From contig JBCBDX010000001.1 in assembly GCA_038529265.1 (NCBI GenBank), positions 468,321 to 532,320 of the forward strand: 64,000 nucleotides of DNA. The letters are read 5' to 3'. Both the position numbers and the translations under genes were made by a program. The stretch comes from JBCBDX01 sp038529265. Lineage in GTDB: Bacteria > Pseudomonadota > Alphaproteobacteria > Rhizobiales > Rhizobiaceae. A model generated the notes under the pieces. It saw only the letters and a program-made list of their open reading frames with translations, did no database searches and was not told the DNA's origin. Below are positions 27,333 through 35,290 of the stretch, one piece after another (position 1 is the stretch's first letter; each line of letters begins with the position of its first letter).

Positions 27333-28148
27333 TCAGCCGGGCGTCAACTGCTTTTTGAAGGCAAGAAGATCATGCCAGGTTACGCGCTTGGCGCTGGGCT
27401 GTTCGCGCAAGTAAGACGGCTCGTGCATGACCAATGCGATGCCGTTCCAATCGCCAAAAGAAAGATCGAAATTTTCGCCACGCAGCTTGAGGATCATTCG
27501 TTTGGGGTCAATCAGATGTTTGGCGGCAACATTGCCCATAATGATCAGATGCTTGGGAGCTGCAAGCTCGATCTGACGAATGATGAAAGGCTTTAGGATA
27601 TTCAAATGTATCGGCGTTGGCGGACCTCCGCCAGGCGGAGCCCATGGCACACAAAGCGCTTGATATGTTTGGTCCACAATGTCGAGATCGATGGCTGCAA
27701 ACATGTTTTTCAACAGCACGCCATCGGGTCCAGAAAACGGAACACCGTTTGCATCATCATCTCGCGTTGCGGCGCCGCCGACGATCATGATGTCGGCATC
27801 GCGTCGTCCACCTTCAAAGGCAAGGTTGCGCGCGGTCGCTTTTAGATTGCAGCCATCAAAGCCGCTGAGTGCATCTCGCAGTCGCTCAAGATCATTGGCT
27901 TGCGCTGCAAGATGCGTCGCCGCGTCAGCAACGCTCTGATCGGGGACAACTGCCGCTTTTTGAGCGAGTACGGGAGAAGGCGGAGACGAACTTATTGTCC
28001 GCTGAGGCGCGGGCTTTGAAGCTGTTTCCTTGGCAGCAAAACGGTCGACTGGCTCAACGCCCATTACCTCGTCAGCGCCAGCATCGGCATAAAAGCGCAA
28101 TAGCGCATCGAGCTCGGTAGCTGAAAGATGCTCAACATTGGACATCAT
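27333..28148 (-). CDS. Family 4/5-type uracil-DNA glycosylase with divergent motif A
   Basis: About 271 residues from ATG 28148 (a second ATG follows at 28145; TTG at 28160 also opens the frame). The layout is that of alphaproteobacterial uracil-DNA glycosylases: a variable N-terminus, a 'GCNLKATA' region, motif A, the FSGPDGVLLKNM stretch, VPWAPPGGGPPTP, and the C-terminal motif MHEPSYLREQPSAKR. Motif A, usually GEAPGxxED, reads GGAATRDDD here, so the catalytic-side Glu, Pro and Gly are changed. Only one of the cysteines of an iron-sulfur cluster is evident. Enzyme activity is therefore uncertain; the fold is likely kept. Confidence 0.75.
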   Translation of the reverse strand: MMSNVEHLSATELDALLRFYADAGADEVMGVEPVDRFAAKETASKPAPQRTISSSPPSPVLAQKAAVVPDQSVADAATHLAAQANDLERLRDALSGFDGCNLKATARNLAFEGGRRDADIMIVGGAATRDDDANGVPFSGPDGVLLKNMFAAIDLDIVDQTYQALCVPWAPPGGGPPTPIHLNILKPFIIRQIELAAPKHLIIMGNVAAKHLIDPKRMILKLRGENFDLSFGDWNGIALVMHEPSYLREQPSAKRVTWHDLLAFKKQLTPG

Positions 28149-28187
28149 TGTTTTTTGCAACCTTGGGAGCCTTAATCAAGCGGACTT

Positions 28188-28763
28188 TCAGATGGCCGGC
28201 ACTTGTGGATCAAATTGCAAGAAAAATTCCTTGATGGGCGTCAGGTCAGTCACCAAAAGCGAAAATCGTCCCGATGCGTCTGGATCAATCACGCCATCTT
28301 CAAACAAAAGTCGGTCATAAGGCTCAAAATCAAGTCGGTAGTTGGCATATGCGTCCGCACTGAAGACTTGCTCGCCCTCCCGCCTTTGATCAAAGGAAAG
28401 CCCGTCCCCAAACTCGCTGGGCTTTCGCCAAACTTCCTGCAATTCAAATTCGGTCGCCACCCATGGCTGACCGGTTTCGTTTTGCGCCCGAATATCGAAG
28501 TAAAGCGTACCTGTTGCGTGTGTGCGCGGGTGTGCAAATGGATTTATCGGTCGGTTTGCCCGGATAACCAGCGTTGAAGGCTGATGTGAAGAGATCACAA
28601 AGCGCAGCACAATGGGATCGCCCTGCGTACCCAGGCCTGACGCATGGGTGATGCTGAAGCCACCTTTTTCGTCCGAAAATTCGTAGCCAGCGGTTAGCTG
28701 TGGCTCGCTGGCAATCGCGGTTGCAGAGAACAAAACGGCAAAAAGTGCGGGCAATCGTAACAT
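28188..28763 (-). CDS. Secreted protein of unknown function
   Basis: 191 residues from ATG 28763, with a clear signal peptide (MLRLPALFAVLFSATAIASEP). The mature part is rich in beta-forming segments (GDPIVLRFVISSHQPSTLVIRANRP, PWVATEFELQEVW, ANYRLDFEPYDRLLFEDG) and has no cysteines or recognisable catalytic motif. A longer frame opens with GTG at 28814 but has a poor fit to a signal peptide. I do not recognise the family. It lies 40 bases upstream of the glycosylase gene in the same direction and is divergent from the formaldehyde operon. Confidence 0.6.
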   Translation of the reverse strand: MLRLPALFAVLFSATAIASEPQLTAGYEFSDEKGGFSITHASGLGTQGDPIVLRFVISSHQPSTLVIRANRPINPFAHPRTHATGTLYFDIRAQNETGQPWVATEFELQEVWRKPSEFGDGLSFDQRREGEQVFSADAYANYRLDFEPYDRLLFEDGVIDPDASGRFSLLVTDLTPIKEFFLQFDPQVPAI

Positions 28764-28873
28764 GCTAAGAAGATGAGGCAGGCAGATGCCGAAGGCAAGT
28801 TTTTGCACTGACACCTTGCGTTACCGGTTTTCAGTGTGCGTAATCGCGCAAATCGATCTGGGAGGAAGCGATC

Positions 28874-29983
28874 ATGAAAACCCGTGCGGCTGTGGCTTTT
28901 GAAGCTGGAAAACCCCTTGAGATTGTCGAAGTTGATCTTGAAGGTCCCAAGGCGGGCGAGGTTCTCGTTGAAATCAAGGCAACAGGTATATGCCATACGG
29001 ATGAGTTCACCTTGTCCGGCGCGGATCCCGAGGGAGCGTTCCCCGCAATTCTAGGCCATGAAGGTGCAGGCGTTGTGGTTGAGGTGGGGCCGGGTGTTGA
29101 GGGTCTTGAGGTGGGCGATCACGTCATCCCATTATACACGCCGGAGTGTCGCGAGTGTGACTATTGCCTCAACCCGAAAACCAATCTCTGCCAGAAAATA
29201 CGGTCAACGCAGGGGCAAGGCGTCATGCCCGATGGCACCAGCCGGTTCTCGTACAAGGGTGAGAAAATCCTTCATTACATGGGCTGTTCAACCTTCTCGA
29301 ACTACACCGTTTTGCCCGAAATCGCGCTCGCCAAGGTGCGCAAAGACGCGCCATTCGACAAAATTTGCTACATCGGCTGCGGTGTCACCACAGGCATTGG
29401 CGCGGTCATGTTCACAGCCAAGGTTGAGCCCAATTCCACGGCGGTCGTATTTGGCCTTGGCGGCATTGGGCTTAACGTCATTCAAGGTTTGAAGCTGGTT
29501 GGCGCGCGCCAGATCGTCGGCGTTGATACCAACCCATCCAAGGAAGCGATGGCTCGTCAGTTCGGTATGACCGACTTCGTCAATCCTAAAGAGGTTGATG
29601 GCGACATGGTCGGGCATTTGGTTGAACTAACCGGTGGCGGTGCAGACTACACATTTGAGTGTATCGGAAACGTAGATGTGATGCGCACCGCGTTAGAGTG
29701 CTGCCATAAAGGGTGGGGAACGTCAGTGATTATTGGCGTGGCACCAGCGGGCGCAGAAATCTCAACACGCCCCTTCCAGTTGGTCACCGGTCGCAACTGG
29801 CGCGGCTCCGCTTTTGGCGGCGCTCGCGGGCGTTCGGATGTACCCAAAATTGTCGACATGTACATGGAAGGCCGCATCGACATCGATAGTTTGATCACGC
29901 ATACGATGGGCCTTGAAGATATCAATCATGGCTTTGACCTCATGCATGAGGGTAAAAGCATCAGAAGCGTAGTCATGTATTGA
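28874..29983 (+). CDS. adhC: S-(hydroxymethyl)glutathione dehydrogenase / class III alcohol dehydrogenase
   Basis: 369 residues, the family length. Catalytic zinc ligands are in GICHTDE, GHEGAG and CGVTTG; the structural zinc site is CRECDYCLNPKTNLC. The NAD-binding fold shows GLGGIGLNVIQG. The enzyme oxidises the adduct of formaldehyde and glutathione to S-formylglutathione. A strong ribosome site (GGGAGGAAG) precedes the ATG at 28874. It is followed, with a one-base overlap, by the S-formylglutathione hydrolase gene, giving the classic formaldehyde detoxification pair. Confidence 0.96.
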   Translation: MKTRAAVAFEAGKPLEIVEVDLEGPKAGEVLVEIKATGICHTDEFTLSGADPEGAFPAILGHEGAGVVVEVGPGVEGLEVGDHVIPLYTPECRECDYCLNPKTNLCQKIRSTQGQGVMPDGTSRFSYKGEKILHYMGCSTFSNYTVLPEIALAKVRKDAPFDKICYIGCGVTTGIGAVMFTAKVEPNSTAVVFGLGGIGLNVIQGLKLVGARQIVGVDTNPSKEAMARQFGMTDFVNPKEVDGDMVGHLVELTGGGADYTFECIGNVDVMRTALECCHKGWGTSVIIGVAPAGAEISTRPFQLVTGRNWRGSAFGGARGRSDVPKIVDMYMEGRIDIDSLITHTMGLEDINHGFDLMHEGKSIRSVVMY

Positions 29984-30831
29984 TGACCCAAATTACCCGC
30001 CAACTCGCCCACAAATCCTTCGATGGCATGCTTGAGGTTTTTGACCATGAAAGCCATGCCTGCCAATGCGCAATGCGCTTTGCTGTCTATACGCCGCCGC
30101 AAGCCGCATCTGGCCCGGTTCCGGTTTTGTGGTGGCTGTCGGGTCTGACCTGCACCTGGCAGAATGTGAATGAGAAGTCCGGCATCCAGCGTTATGCTGC
30201 GGAGCACGGACTGATGGTGATCTTTCCTGATACCTCGCCGCGCGGCGGTGATGTGCCTGATAATGAAGATTATGATTTAGGCCAGGGCGCTGGCTTTTAT
30301 GTCAATGCAACGCAATATCCTTGGGCCAAACACTTCCAGATGGAAGAGTATGTGGCCAACGAGCTTTGCGGGATCATACGCGATAATTTCCATATGGCCG
30401 ATCTGGAGCGGCAGGGCATTTCCGGTCACTCAATGGGAGGCCATGGCGCACTGACACTGCATTTGAAGCATCCTGAGCGGTACAAATCAGTTTCGGCGTT
30501 TGCGCCCATAGTCAATCCTGCTAAGACACCATGGGGCGAAAAATGCTTTTCCGCCTACCTTGGTGATGACCGCGGCAGTTGGCTCGATCACGATGCCTGC
30601 GAGCTCGTTAAGCGCCAGAAGACCGGTGCGCTCATGCTGGTCGATGTCGGGAGCGCGGATCAATTTGAAGATCCTTACCTTATGTCATCACGCTTCGTGG
30701 ACGCCTGCGAAAGTGCCGGCCAAAAGCTAACGCACAGTGTGCGCGCAGGTTATGATCACTCTTACTATTTCGTCGGCAGCTTCTTGAACGAACATCTGGC
30801 ACACCACTCAAAGATGTTGAGCGGCAAATGA
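29983..30831 (+). CDS. fghA: S-formylglutathione hydrolase
   Basis: 282 residues of the esterase D family. The nucleophile is in GHSMGGHGAL; the acid and base lie in DVGSADQFED and YDHSYYF. It releases formate and glutathione from S-formylglutathione. The TGATG junction places its ATG on the last base of the adhC stop, so translation is likely coupled; a TTG at 29980 also opens the frame. Its own end overlaps the next gene by four bases. Confidence 0.95.
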   Translation: MTQITRQLAHKSFDGMLEVFDHESHACQCAMRFAVYTPPQAASGPVPVLWWLSGLTCTWQNVNEKSGIQRYAAEHGLMVIFPDTSPRGGDVPDNEDYDLGQGAGFYVNATQYPWAKHFQMEEYVANELCGIIRDNFHMADLERQGISGHSMGGHGALTLHLKHPERYKSVSAFAPIVNPAKTPWGEKCFSAYLGDDRGSWLDHDACELVKRQKTGALMLVDVGSADQFEDPYLMSSRFVDACESAGQKLTHSVRAGYDHSYYFVGSFLNEHLAHHSKMLSGK

Positions 30832-31925
30832 AGAAACTCTCGATCCTTTTTGGCCTAAGCATTACTTCTGCCATCGCTACCGCCAACGCCCAGGATTTTG
30901 AAGCCTTTGCTTGGAGTGGGTCGTGTGACAATGAACTTTACTGCGTCGCGCGGGCGAGCGGGAAAGCACCGACTGGCGAGACCATGCAGCTTAAGCTGGA
31001 ACGTCCTGTCGATCCTGATGCGGCGATCTTTGTAACCGTGCGTTTGCCGTCGGAACAAGAACTGACTGTCGGCGTACCGGTCACAATAACTGTTCTTGAA
31101 AGTGGCTTCAGTGAGTCGACAAAAACGCAGCGTGTTTACCGCGGCAATGAGATGACCTTTGGTGGTGCTGCAGATCGCCCACTGGTTAAAGAACTCAAAG
31201 CAAATACAACTGCGCGCATCGACGTTGAATTGACCAGTCAGGGTAGTGTGTTTTCCTACAATGTTCCTTTGACGGGTGTAACCAGCGTTCTAGCCGAGTT
31301 TGATCGGCTTCAGGGGCGTGCGGAGCGTGCTGATGCGGCAGTGCTGGGTGGGGGCTTGCCTTTTCCAGGGCAAGTACGAGAGCGGGTAAAAACTACTCCG
31401 GAACCGCAGCCAGAACCGGCACCTGTTCAAGAAGCATTTTACCCGCCGGTTCGTTACACCGATCTCGTATACGACGAAGACGATGTGCCCGATGAAGTCT
31501 TGATGACAGGCTATCGCGTCTTCGAATGCGACTTTCCCTTCGTGCTCGAAGGGTATGGCGCTCAGGTCTACGGCGTCACTGATTTCCTGGAATTGTGGAT
31601 GGTACCCTGCAATCCCGCTGACGTGAACGTCGATTACTATATCACGCTTCACAGCGACGGTCAGACAGACTTCTACGAATTCAAGGAAACGCCCTTTGGT
31701 GACAATCGTTTTGGGCTTGTGACCAATCCTCTTTGGAACAATGAGACCCGTCAGTTGACCACTTGGACGCTTTACGGTCCGGACGGAGACTGCGGTAGCT
31801 TCGCCACTTATCAGTATGTTTCAGAAGATGATGAGTTCGATCTTATCCGCTTTCAGGAAAAGCCTGTTTGTGACGGTGTGAGAAGCGTGGAAGACGACTA
31901 TCCGCTGGTCTGGTCTGCCGACTAA
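30828..31925 (+). CDS. Exported protein with a DUF1176-like C-terminal domain
   Basis: 365 residues with a signal peptide (KKLSILFGLSITSAIATANAQ). The N-terminal half (about 20-150) is a beta-rich domain of the kind seen with invasion-associated-locus-B-type proteins (PVDPDAAIFVTVRLPSEQE). A proline-rich linker (TPEPQPEPAPVQ, about residue 186-197) leads to a C-terminal domain with six cysteines and the ending LYGPDGDCGSFATYQY ... KPVCDGVRS, which fits DUF1176. It overlaps fghA by ATGA and so seems to be the third gene of the formaldehyde operon. Its role there is unknown. Confidence 0.65.
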   Translation: MKKLSILFGLSITSAIATANAQDFEAFAWSGSCDNELYCVARASGKAPTGETMQLKLERPVDPDAAIFVTVRLPSEQELTVGVPVTITVLESGFSESTKTQRVYRGNEMTFGGAADRPLVKELKANTTARIDVELTSQGSVFSYNVPLTGVTSVLAEFDRLQGRAERADAAVLGGGLPFPGQVRERVKTTPEPQPEPAPVQEAFYPPVRYTDLVYDEDDVPDEVLMTGYRVFECDFPFVLEGYGAQVYGVTDFLELWMVPCNPADVNVDYYITLHSDGQTDFYEFKETPFGDNRFGLVTNPLWNNETRQLTTWTLYGPDGDCGSFATYQYVSEDDEFDLIRFQEKPVCDGVRSVEDDYPLVWSAD

Positions 31926-32050
31926 ACTGACATACTGGAGACCTTTGCCTGGGTGCGTCTGACGAGCATCTACAGCTTTTTGCCTCTGCGCACGCAAATC
32001 GGTCACATTTTTCAGCATCCTACCGACCCAGATTATTTAATGGATTGGTT

Positions 32051-32950
32051 ATGGATTTTTCAGCAGTACAAGAATTATTTGCCGGCTTTCTAAATGTCGG
32101 TCTGATTTGGGCGGTTTTGGCTATCTTTATAATGTTCGCCACGCTCCGCAGTGTTCGCATTGTCCCACAAAGTGAAAAATTTGTCGTTGAGCGCTTCGGG
32201 CGATTACACAGTGTGCTTGGCCCGGGCATCAATTTGATTGTGCCGGTATTGGATATGGTAGCGCACAGGATTTCAATTCTTGAGCGGCAATTGCCCAACG
32301 CCATGCAAGACGCAATCACTGCCGATAACGTCCTGGTTAGAGTGGAGACAAGTGTCTTCTACCGGATCACGGAACCAGAAAAGACGGTTTATCGCATTCG
32401 CGATCCCGATGGCGCTATCGCGACCACAGTTGCCGGTATTGTCCGCAGTGAAATCGGTAAAATGGAGCTCGACGAAGTCCAGTCCAATCGCGCTCAGTTG
32501 ATTGGCAAAATCCGCGAGCAAGTCGCCTCAATGGTCGAGGACTGGGGTATGGAAGTGACAAGGGCAGAGGTGCTGGACGTCAACCTGGATGAGGAAACGC
32601 GTCATGCGATGCTACAGCAGTTGAATGCCGAACGTGCCCGTCGTGCGCAAGTGACTGAAGCCGAAGGCAAGCGAAGAGCTGCTGAGCTGGAAGCTGATGG
32701 CGAACTATATGCTGCAGAGCAAGACGCCAAGGCTCGCCGTATTCTCGCTGAAGCTGAAGCATATGCGACTTCGGTAATTGCAGAGGCCATCGAACAGAAC
32801 GGACTTGAAGCGGCACAGTATCAGGTTGCTCTCAAACAGGTCGAAGCGTTCTCAACGGTCGGCAAAGGCAATGGCAGTCGAACAATTATCGTGCCTTCCG
32901 CGACACTGGATGCATTCAGAGATGCATTTTCCCTGTTGAAGGGGCGATAA
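32051..32950 (+). CDS. qmcA: SPFH/band-7 membrane protein QmcA-like
   Basis: 299 residues. An N-terminal membrane segment (about 14-34) precedes the stomatin/prohibitin (SPFH) domain (RIVPQSEKFVVERFGRLHSVLGPGINLIVP ... in short motifs; about 35-200) and a long Ala/Glu-rich coiled coil (RRAAELEADGELYAAEQDAKARRI region, about 200-250). Such proteins form large membrane rings that organise proteases or membrane domains. The ATG at 32051 is preferred; TTG at 32045 also opens the frame. It overlaps the NfeD gene by one base (TAATG), the standard partner arrangement. Confidence 0.9.
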   Translation: MDFSAVQELFAGFLNVGLIWAVLAIFIMFATLRSVRIVPQSEKFVVERFGRLHSVLGPGINLIVPVLDMVAHRISILERQLPNAMQDAITADNVLVRVETSVFYRITEPEKTVYRIRDPDGAIATTVAGIVRSEIGKMELDEVQSNRAQLIGKIREQVASMVEDWGMEVTRAEVLDVNLDEETRHAMLQQLNAERARRAQVTEAEGKRRAAELEADGELYAAEQDAKARRILAEAEAYATSVIAEAIEQNGLEAAQYQVALKQVEAFSTVGKGNGSRTIIVPSATLDAFRDAFSLLKGR

Positions 32951-33243
32951 TGACTTTCTGGGTTTATTGGTGGCTCTGGTTGTTTGCCGCGCTCGGGCTT
33001 TTTGTAATGGAAGCAGTTGTTCCCAGCTATGTGTTTATGGGCTTGGCAGTTGGTGCCGGTTTGATGGCGGCTGGCTTGCCTTTGGCTTCCGCGCTTGGTC
33101 TTCAAGACCCTAGTTTAACATTTGTTGCGTTCACCTACGCAATAGTTTCATTGTGCTCTTGGTTTCTATTGCGTCGTTTCATGAAAACGCCGGACGTAAA
33201 GGTAAAAGTCTGGAAGCGCGACATAAACAACAACGAAAGCTGA
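32950..33243 (+). CDS. NfeD-family membrane protein
   Basis: 97 residues: a short NfeD with three or so membrane segments (about 3-22, 25-50 and 55-78) and a charged tail (RRFMKTPDVKVKVWKRD). The soluble OB-fold of full NfeD proteins is truncated to a short stub, as in the NfeD1b-like group encoded with QmcA. NfeD acts with its SPFH partner in membrane quality control. It begins on the last base of the qmcA stop codon. Confidence 0.85.
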   Translation: MTFWVYWWLWLFAALGLFVMEAVVPSYVFMGLAVGAGLMAAGLPLASALGLQDPSLTFVAFTYAIVSLCSWFLLRRFMKTPDVKVKVWKRDINNNES

Positions 33244-33270
33244 TCGCACCGTCTTAAGAAGGGCGATCAG
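33240..33270. terminator. Hairpin between convergent nfeD and ETF-QO genes
   Basis: CTGATCGC (33240-33247) and GCGATCAG (33263-33270) are perfect reverse complements with a 15-base loop. The left arm includes the nfeD stop. No T-run follows, so it is at best a weak or Rho-assisted end point for the two converging transcripts. Confidence 0.35.
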
Positions 33271-33322
33271 CAGTCAGTTGCGGGTCGAGGAGCGCCCAAG
33301 GCCGAAACAGACACAAGGCTGC

Positions 33323-35044
33323 TCACATATTTGGATAAACCGGCCCCTCGCCACCTTGGGGGACGGTCCACGTGATGTTGCCGTTCGGATCTTTGATATC
33401 GCAGGTTTTGCAGTGGACGCAGTTCTGCGCATTGATCTGAAAAGTCACGTCATCGCCTGCATTGTAGGTGTGTGCTGAAGTGATCGTGTTGCCGTCCGCA
33501 TCCACCCACTCATAAACGCCGGCGGGGCAATAGCGATTGGATAGGCCAGCGAATTGCGCATACTCGCTCGACTTTTGAAGATCCGCATTGGAAAGCTTCA
33601 AATGAATAGGCTGGTTTTCTTCGTGGTTGGTGCTCGACATAAAGACGGAAGATAATCGGTCAAAAGAAACTTCACCATCTGGCTTTGGATACTCAATCGG
33701 CTTGTGCCTGGAAGCGGGCTCAACGCTTTCGGCATCGGTTTTGCCATGGCTCATTGTGCCGAACGGTGACCAGCCAAACAGTGTGTTCAACCACATGTCC
33801 AGCCCACCGAGCGGGATACCAAGCGCCGTGCCAAACCGTGACCAGAGCGGTTTGACATTTCGAACCGGTTTCAGGTCTTTGCCAATATCCGAACCGCGCC
33901 ATGCATCTTCATAGACATCGAGCGCACTATCGTTTGCCTTGCCGTTACCAAGCGCCTCAGCTGTCGCTTCAGCAGCAAGTATGCCCGACAATATTGCGTT
34001 GTGTGACCCTTTGATGCGCGGCACGTTCACAAATCCCGCCGAGCAGCCAATCAGCGCGCCACCCGGGAAAGAAAGCTTTGGAACGGACTGCCAACCACCT
34101 TCTGTAATCGCGCGGGCACCATAAGAGATACGTTTGCCGCCTTCGAACGTTTCACGGATGGATGGGTGGGTCTTGAAACGTTGGAACTCTTCAAAGGGGG
34201 AAATGTACGGGTTCTTGTAATTCAAGTGAAGCACGAAGCCGACAGCCACCTGATTGTCCTCCAGATGGTACAAAAACGAGCCGCCACCGGTCGAGTTATT
34301 GAGCGGCCATCCAAATGAGTGCTGCACCAAACCCGGCTTATGTTTTGCCGGATCAACTTGCCACAACTCTTTGATACCAATGCCGAATTTTCCGGGCTCT
34401 TTGCCTTCATCCAACTTGAATCGATTTATGAGCTCTTTGGCCAGCGAACCGCGTACGCCTTCACCGATCAGCACATATTTGCCGTGCAACTCCATGCCAC
34501 GTGCGAACATTGGTGTCGGCTCACCGTCACGTCCAACACCCATGTCACCTGTTGCGACGCCTTTGACTGCACCATTGTCGTCAAAGATCAATTCTGCCGC
34601 TGCGAAGCCGGGGTAAACTTCAACGCCAAGCGCTTCGGCGCGGGCACCAAGCCAGCGTGTCATGTTGCCGAGCGAGACGATATAGTTGCCATGATTGTTC
34701 ATCAGAGGCGGCATGACAAAGTTGGGAAGACGCACGCCGCCACCGGCACCAAGAAACAGGAATTGATCATCGGTAACCGGTGTCTTCATCGGATGGTCGG
34801 GATCATCACGCCAATCGGGGATCAGTTGATCGAGGCCGATGGGGTCGACCACCGCACCGGACAGAATATGCGCGCCAACCTCCGCGCCTTTTTCAAGCAC
34901 AACGACAGATAGCTCTTCATTGAGCTGCTTGAGTTTGATGGCGGCTGCCAGACCCGCAGGACCGGCACCAACAATCACCACGTCAAATTCCATGGATTCG
35001 CGCGGCTCGTTCATCGGGTTGTCCGCACCATTTGCCTCTGACAT
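33323..35044 (-). CDS. Electron transfer flavoprotein-ubiquinone oxidoreductase (ETF-QO)
   Basis: 573 residues. The FAD site is at the N-terminus (VVIVGAGPAGLAAAIKL), followed by the ubiquinone/flavin domains (GAHILSGAV, GEGVRGSLAKELI, GCSAGFVNVPRIKGSHNA). The C-terminal 4Fe-4S site is intact: RYCPAGVYE and NCVHCKTCDIKDP. The enzyme passes electrons from ETF, reduced by acyl-CoA dehydrogenases in fatty acid and branched-chain amino acid breakdown, to the quinone pool. AAGGAGG lies 6 bases before the ATG. A 16-bp palindromic operator sits about 120 bases upstream. Confidence 0.96.
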   Translation of the reverse strand: MSEANGADNPMNEPRESMEFDVVIVGAGPAGLAAAIKLKQLNEELSVVVLEKGAEVGAHILSGAVVDPIGLDQLIPDWRDDPDHPMKTPVTDDQFLFLGAGGGVRLPNFVMPPLMNNHGNYIVSLGNMTRWLGARAEALGVEVYPGFAAAELIFDDNGAVKGVATGDMGVGRDGEPTPMFARGMELHGKYVLIGEGVRGSLAKELINRFKLDEGKEPGKFGIGIKELWQVDPAKHKPGLVQHSFGWPLNNSTGGGSFLYHLEDNQVAVGFVLHLNYKNPYISPFEEFQRFKTHPSIRETFEGGKRISYGARAITEGGWQSVPKLSFPGGALIGCSAGFVNVPRIKGSHNAILSGILAAEATAEALGNGKANDSALDVYEDAWRGSDIGKDLKPVRNVKPLWSRFGTALGIPLGGLDMWLNTLFGWSPFGTMSHGKTDAESVEPASRHKPIEYPKPDGEVSFDRLSSVFMSSTNHEENQPIHLKLSNADLQKSSEYAQFAGLSNRYCPAGVYEWVDADGNTITSAHTYNAGDDVTFQINAQNCVHCKTCDIKDPNGNITWTVPQGGEGPVYPNM

Positions 35045-35162
35045 CGAAGTCCTCCAAAAAGCGCATCTGCGCTGAATCTAGTCTGCCCTGTTTGGCCCCC
35101 AAACGACGACCGCCGCAAGGGCTAAGGGCGCCACTCATTATTGCAATCACACCTATATTACT

Positions 35163-35178
35163 TTGACGTAAACGTCAA
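35163..35178. promoter_or_regulatory. TTGACGTAAACGTCAA operator upstream of ETF-QO
   Basis: The 16-bp site is palindromic apart from its centre (arms TTGACG and CGTCAA). It lies about 120 bases upstream of the ETF-QO start. From memory it resembles operators of MerR-type LiuR regulators of branched-chain amino acid and fatty acid catabolism. A near copy lies at 43406-43421. Confidence 0.55.
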
Positions 35179-35290
35179 TAATTGTCGATGTGGCTAACTG
35201 ATTGCTGTTCGGATTGCTGATGAACGCTTCCAGATTGAAATCGCTGCAAAAATCGCCAAGTTAAATGGGTGGGCGAAAGACGGGGCGTGA

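Noticed and set aside
28203..28577. 124-codon plus-strand frame opposite the secreted-protein gene
   Set aside because: Antisense to a gene with a clear signal peptide; no ribosome site or domain.
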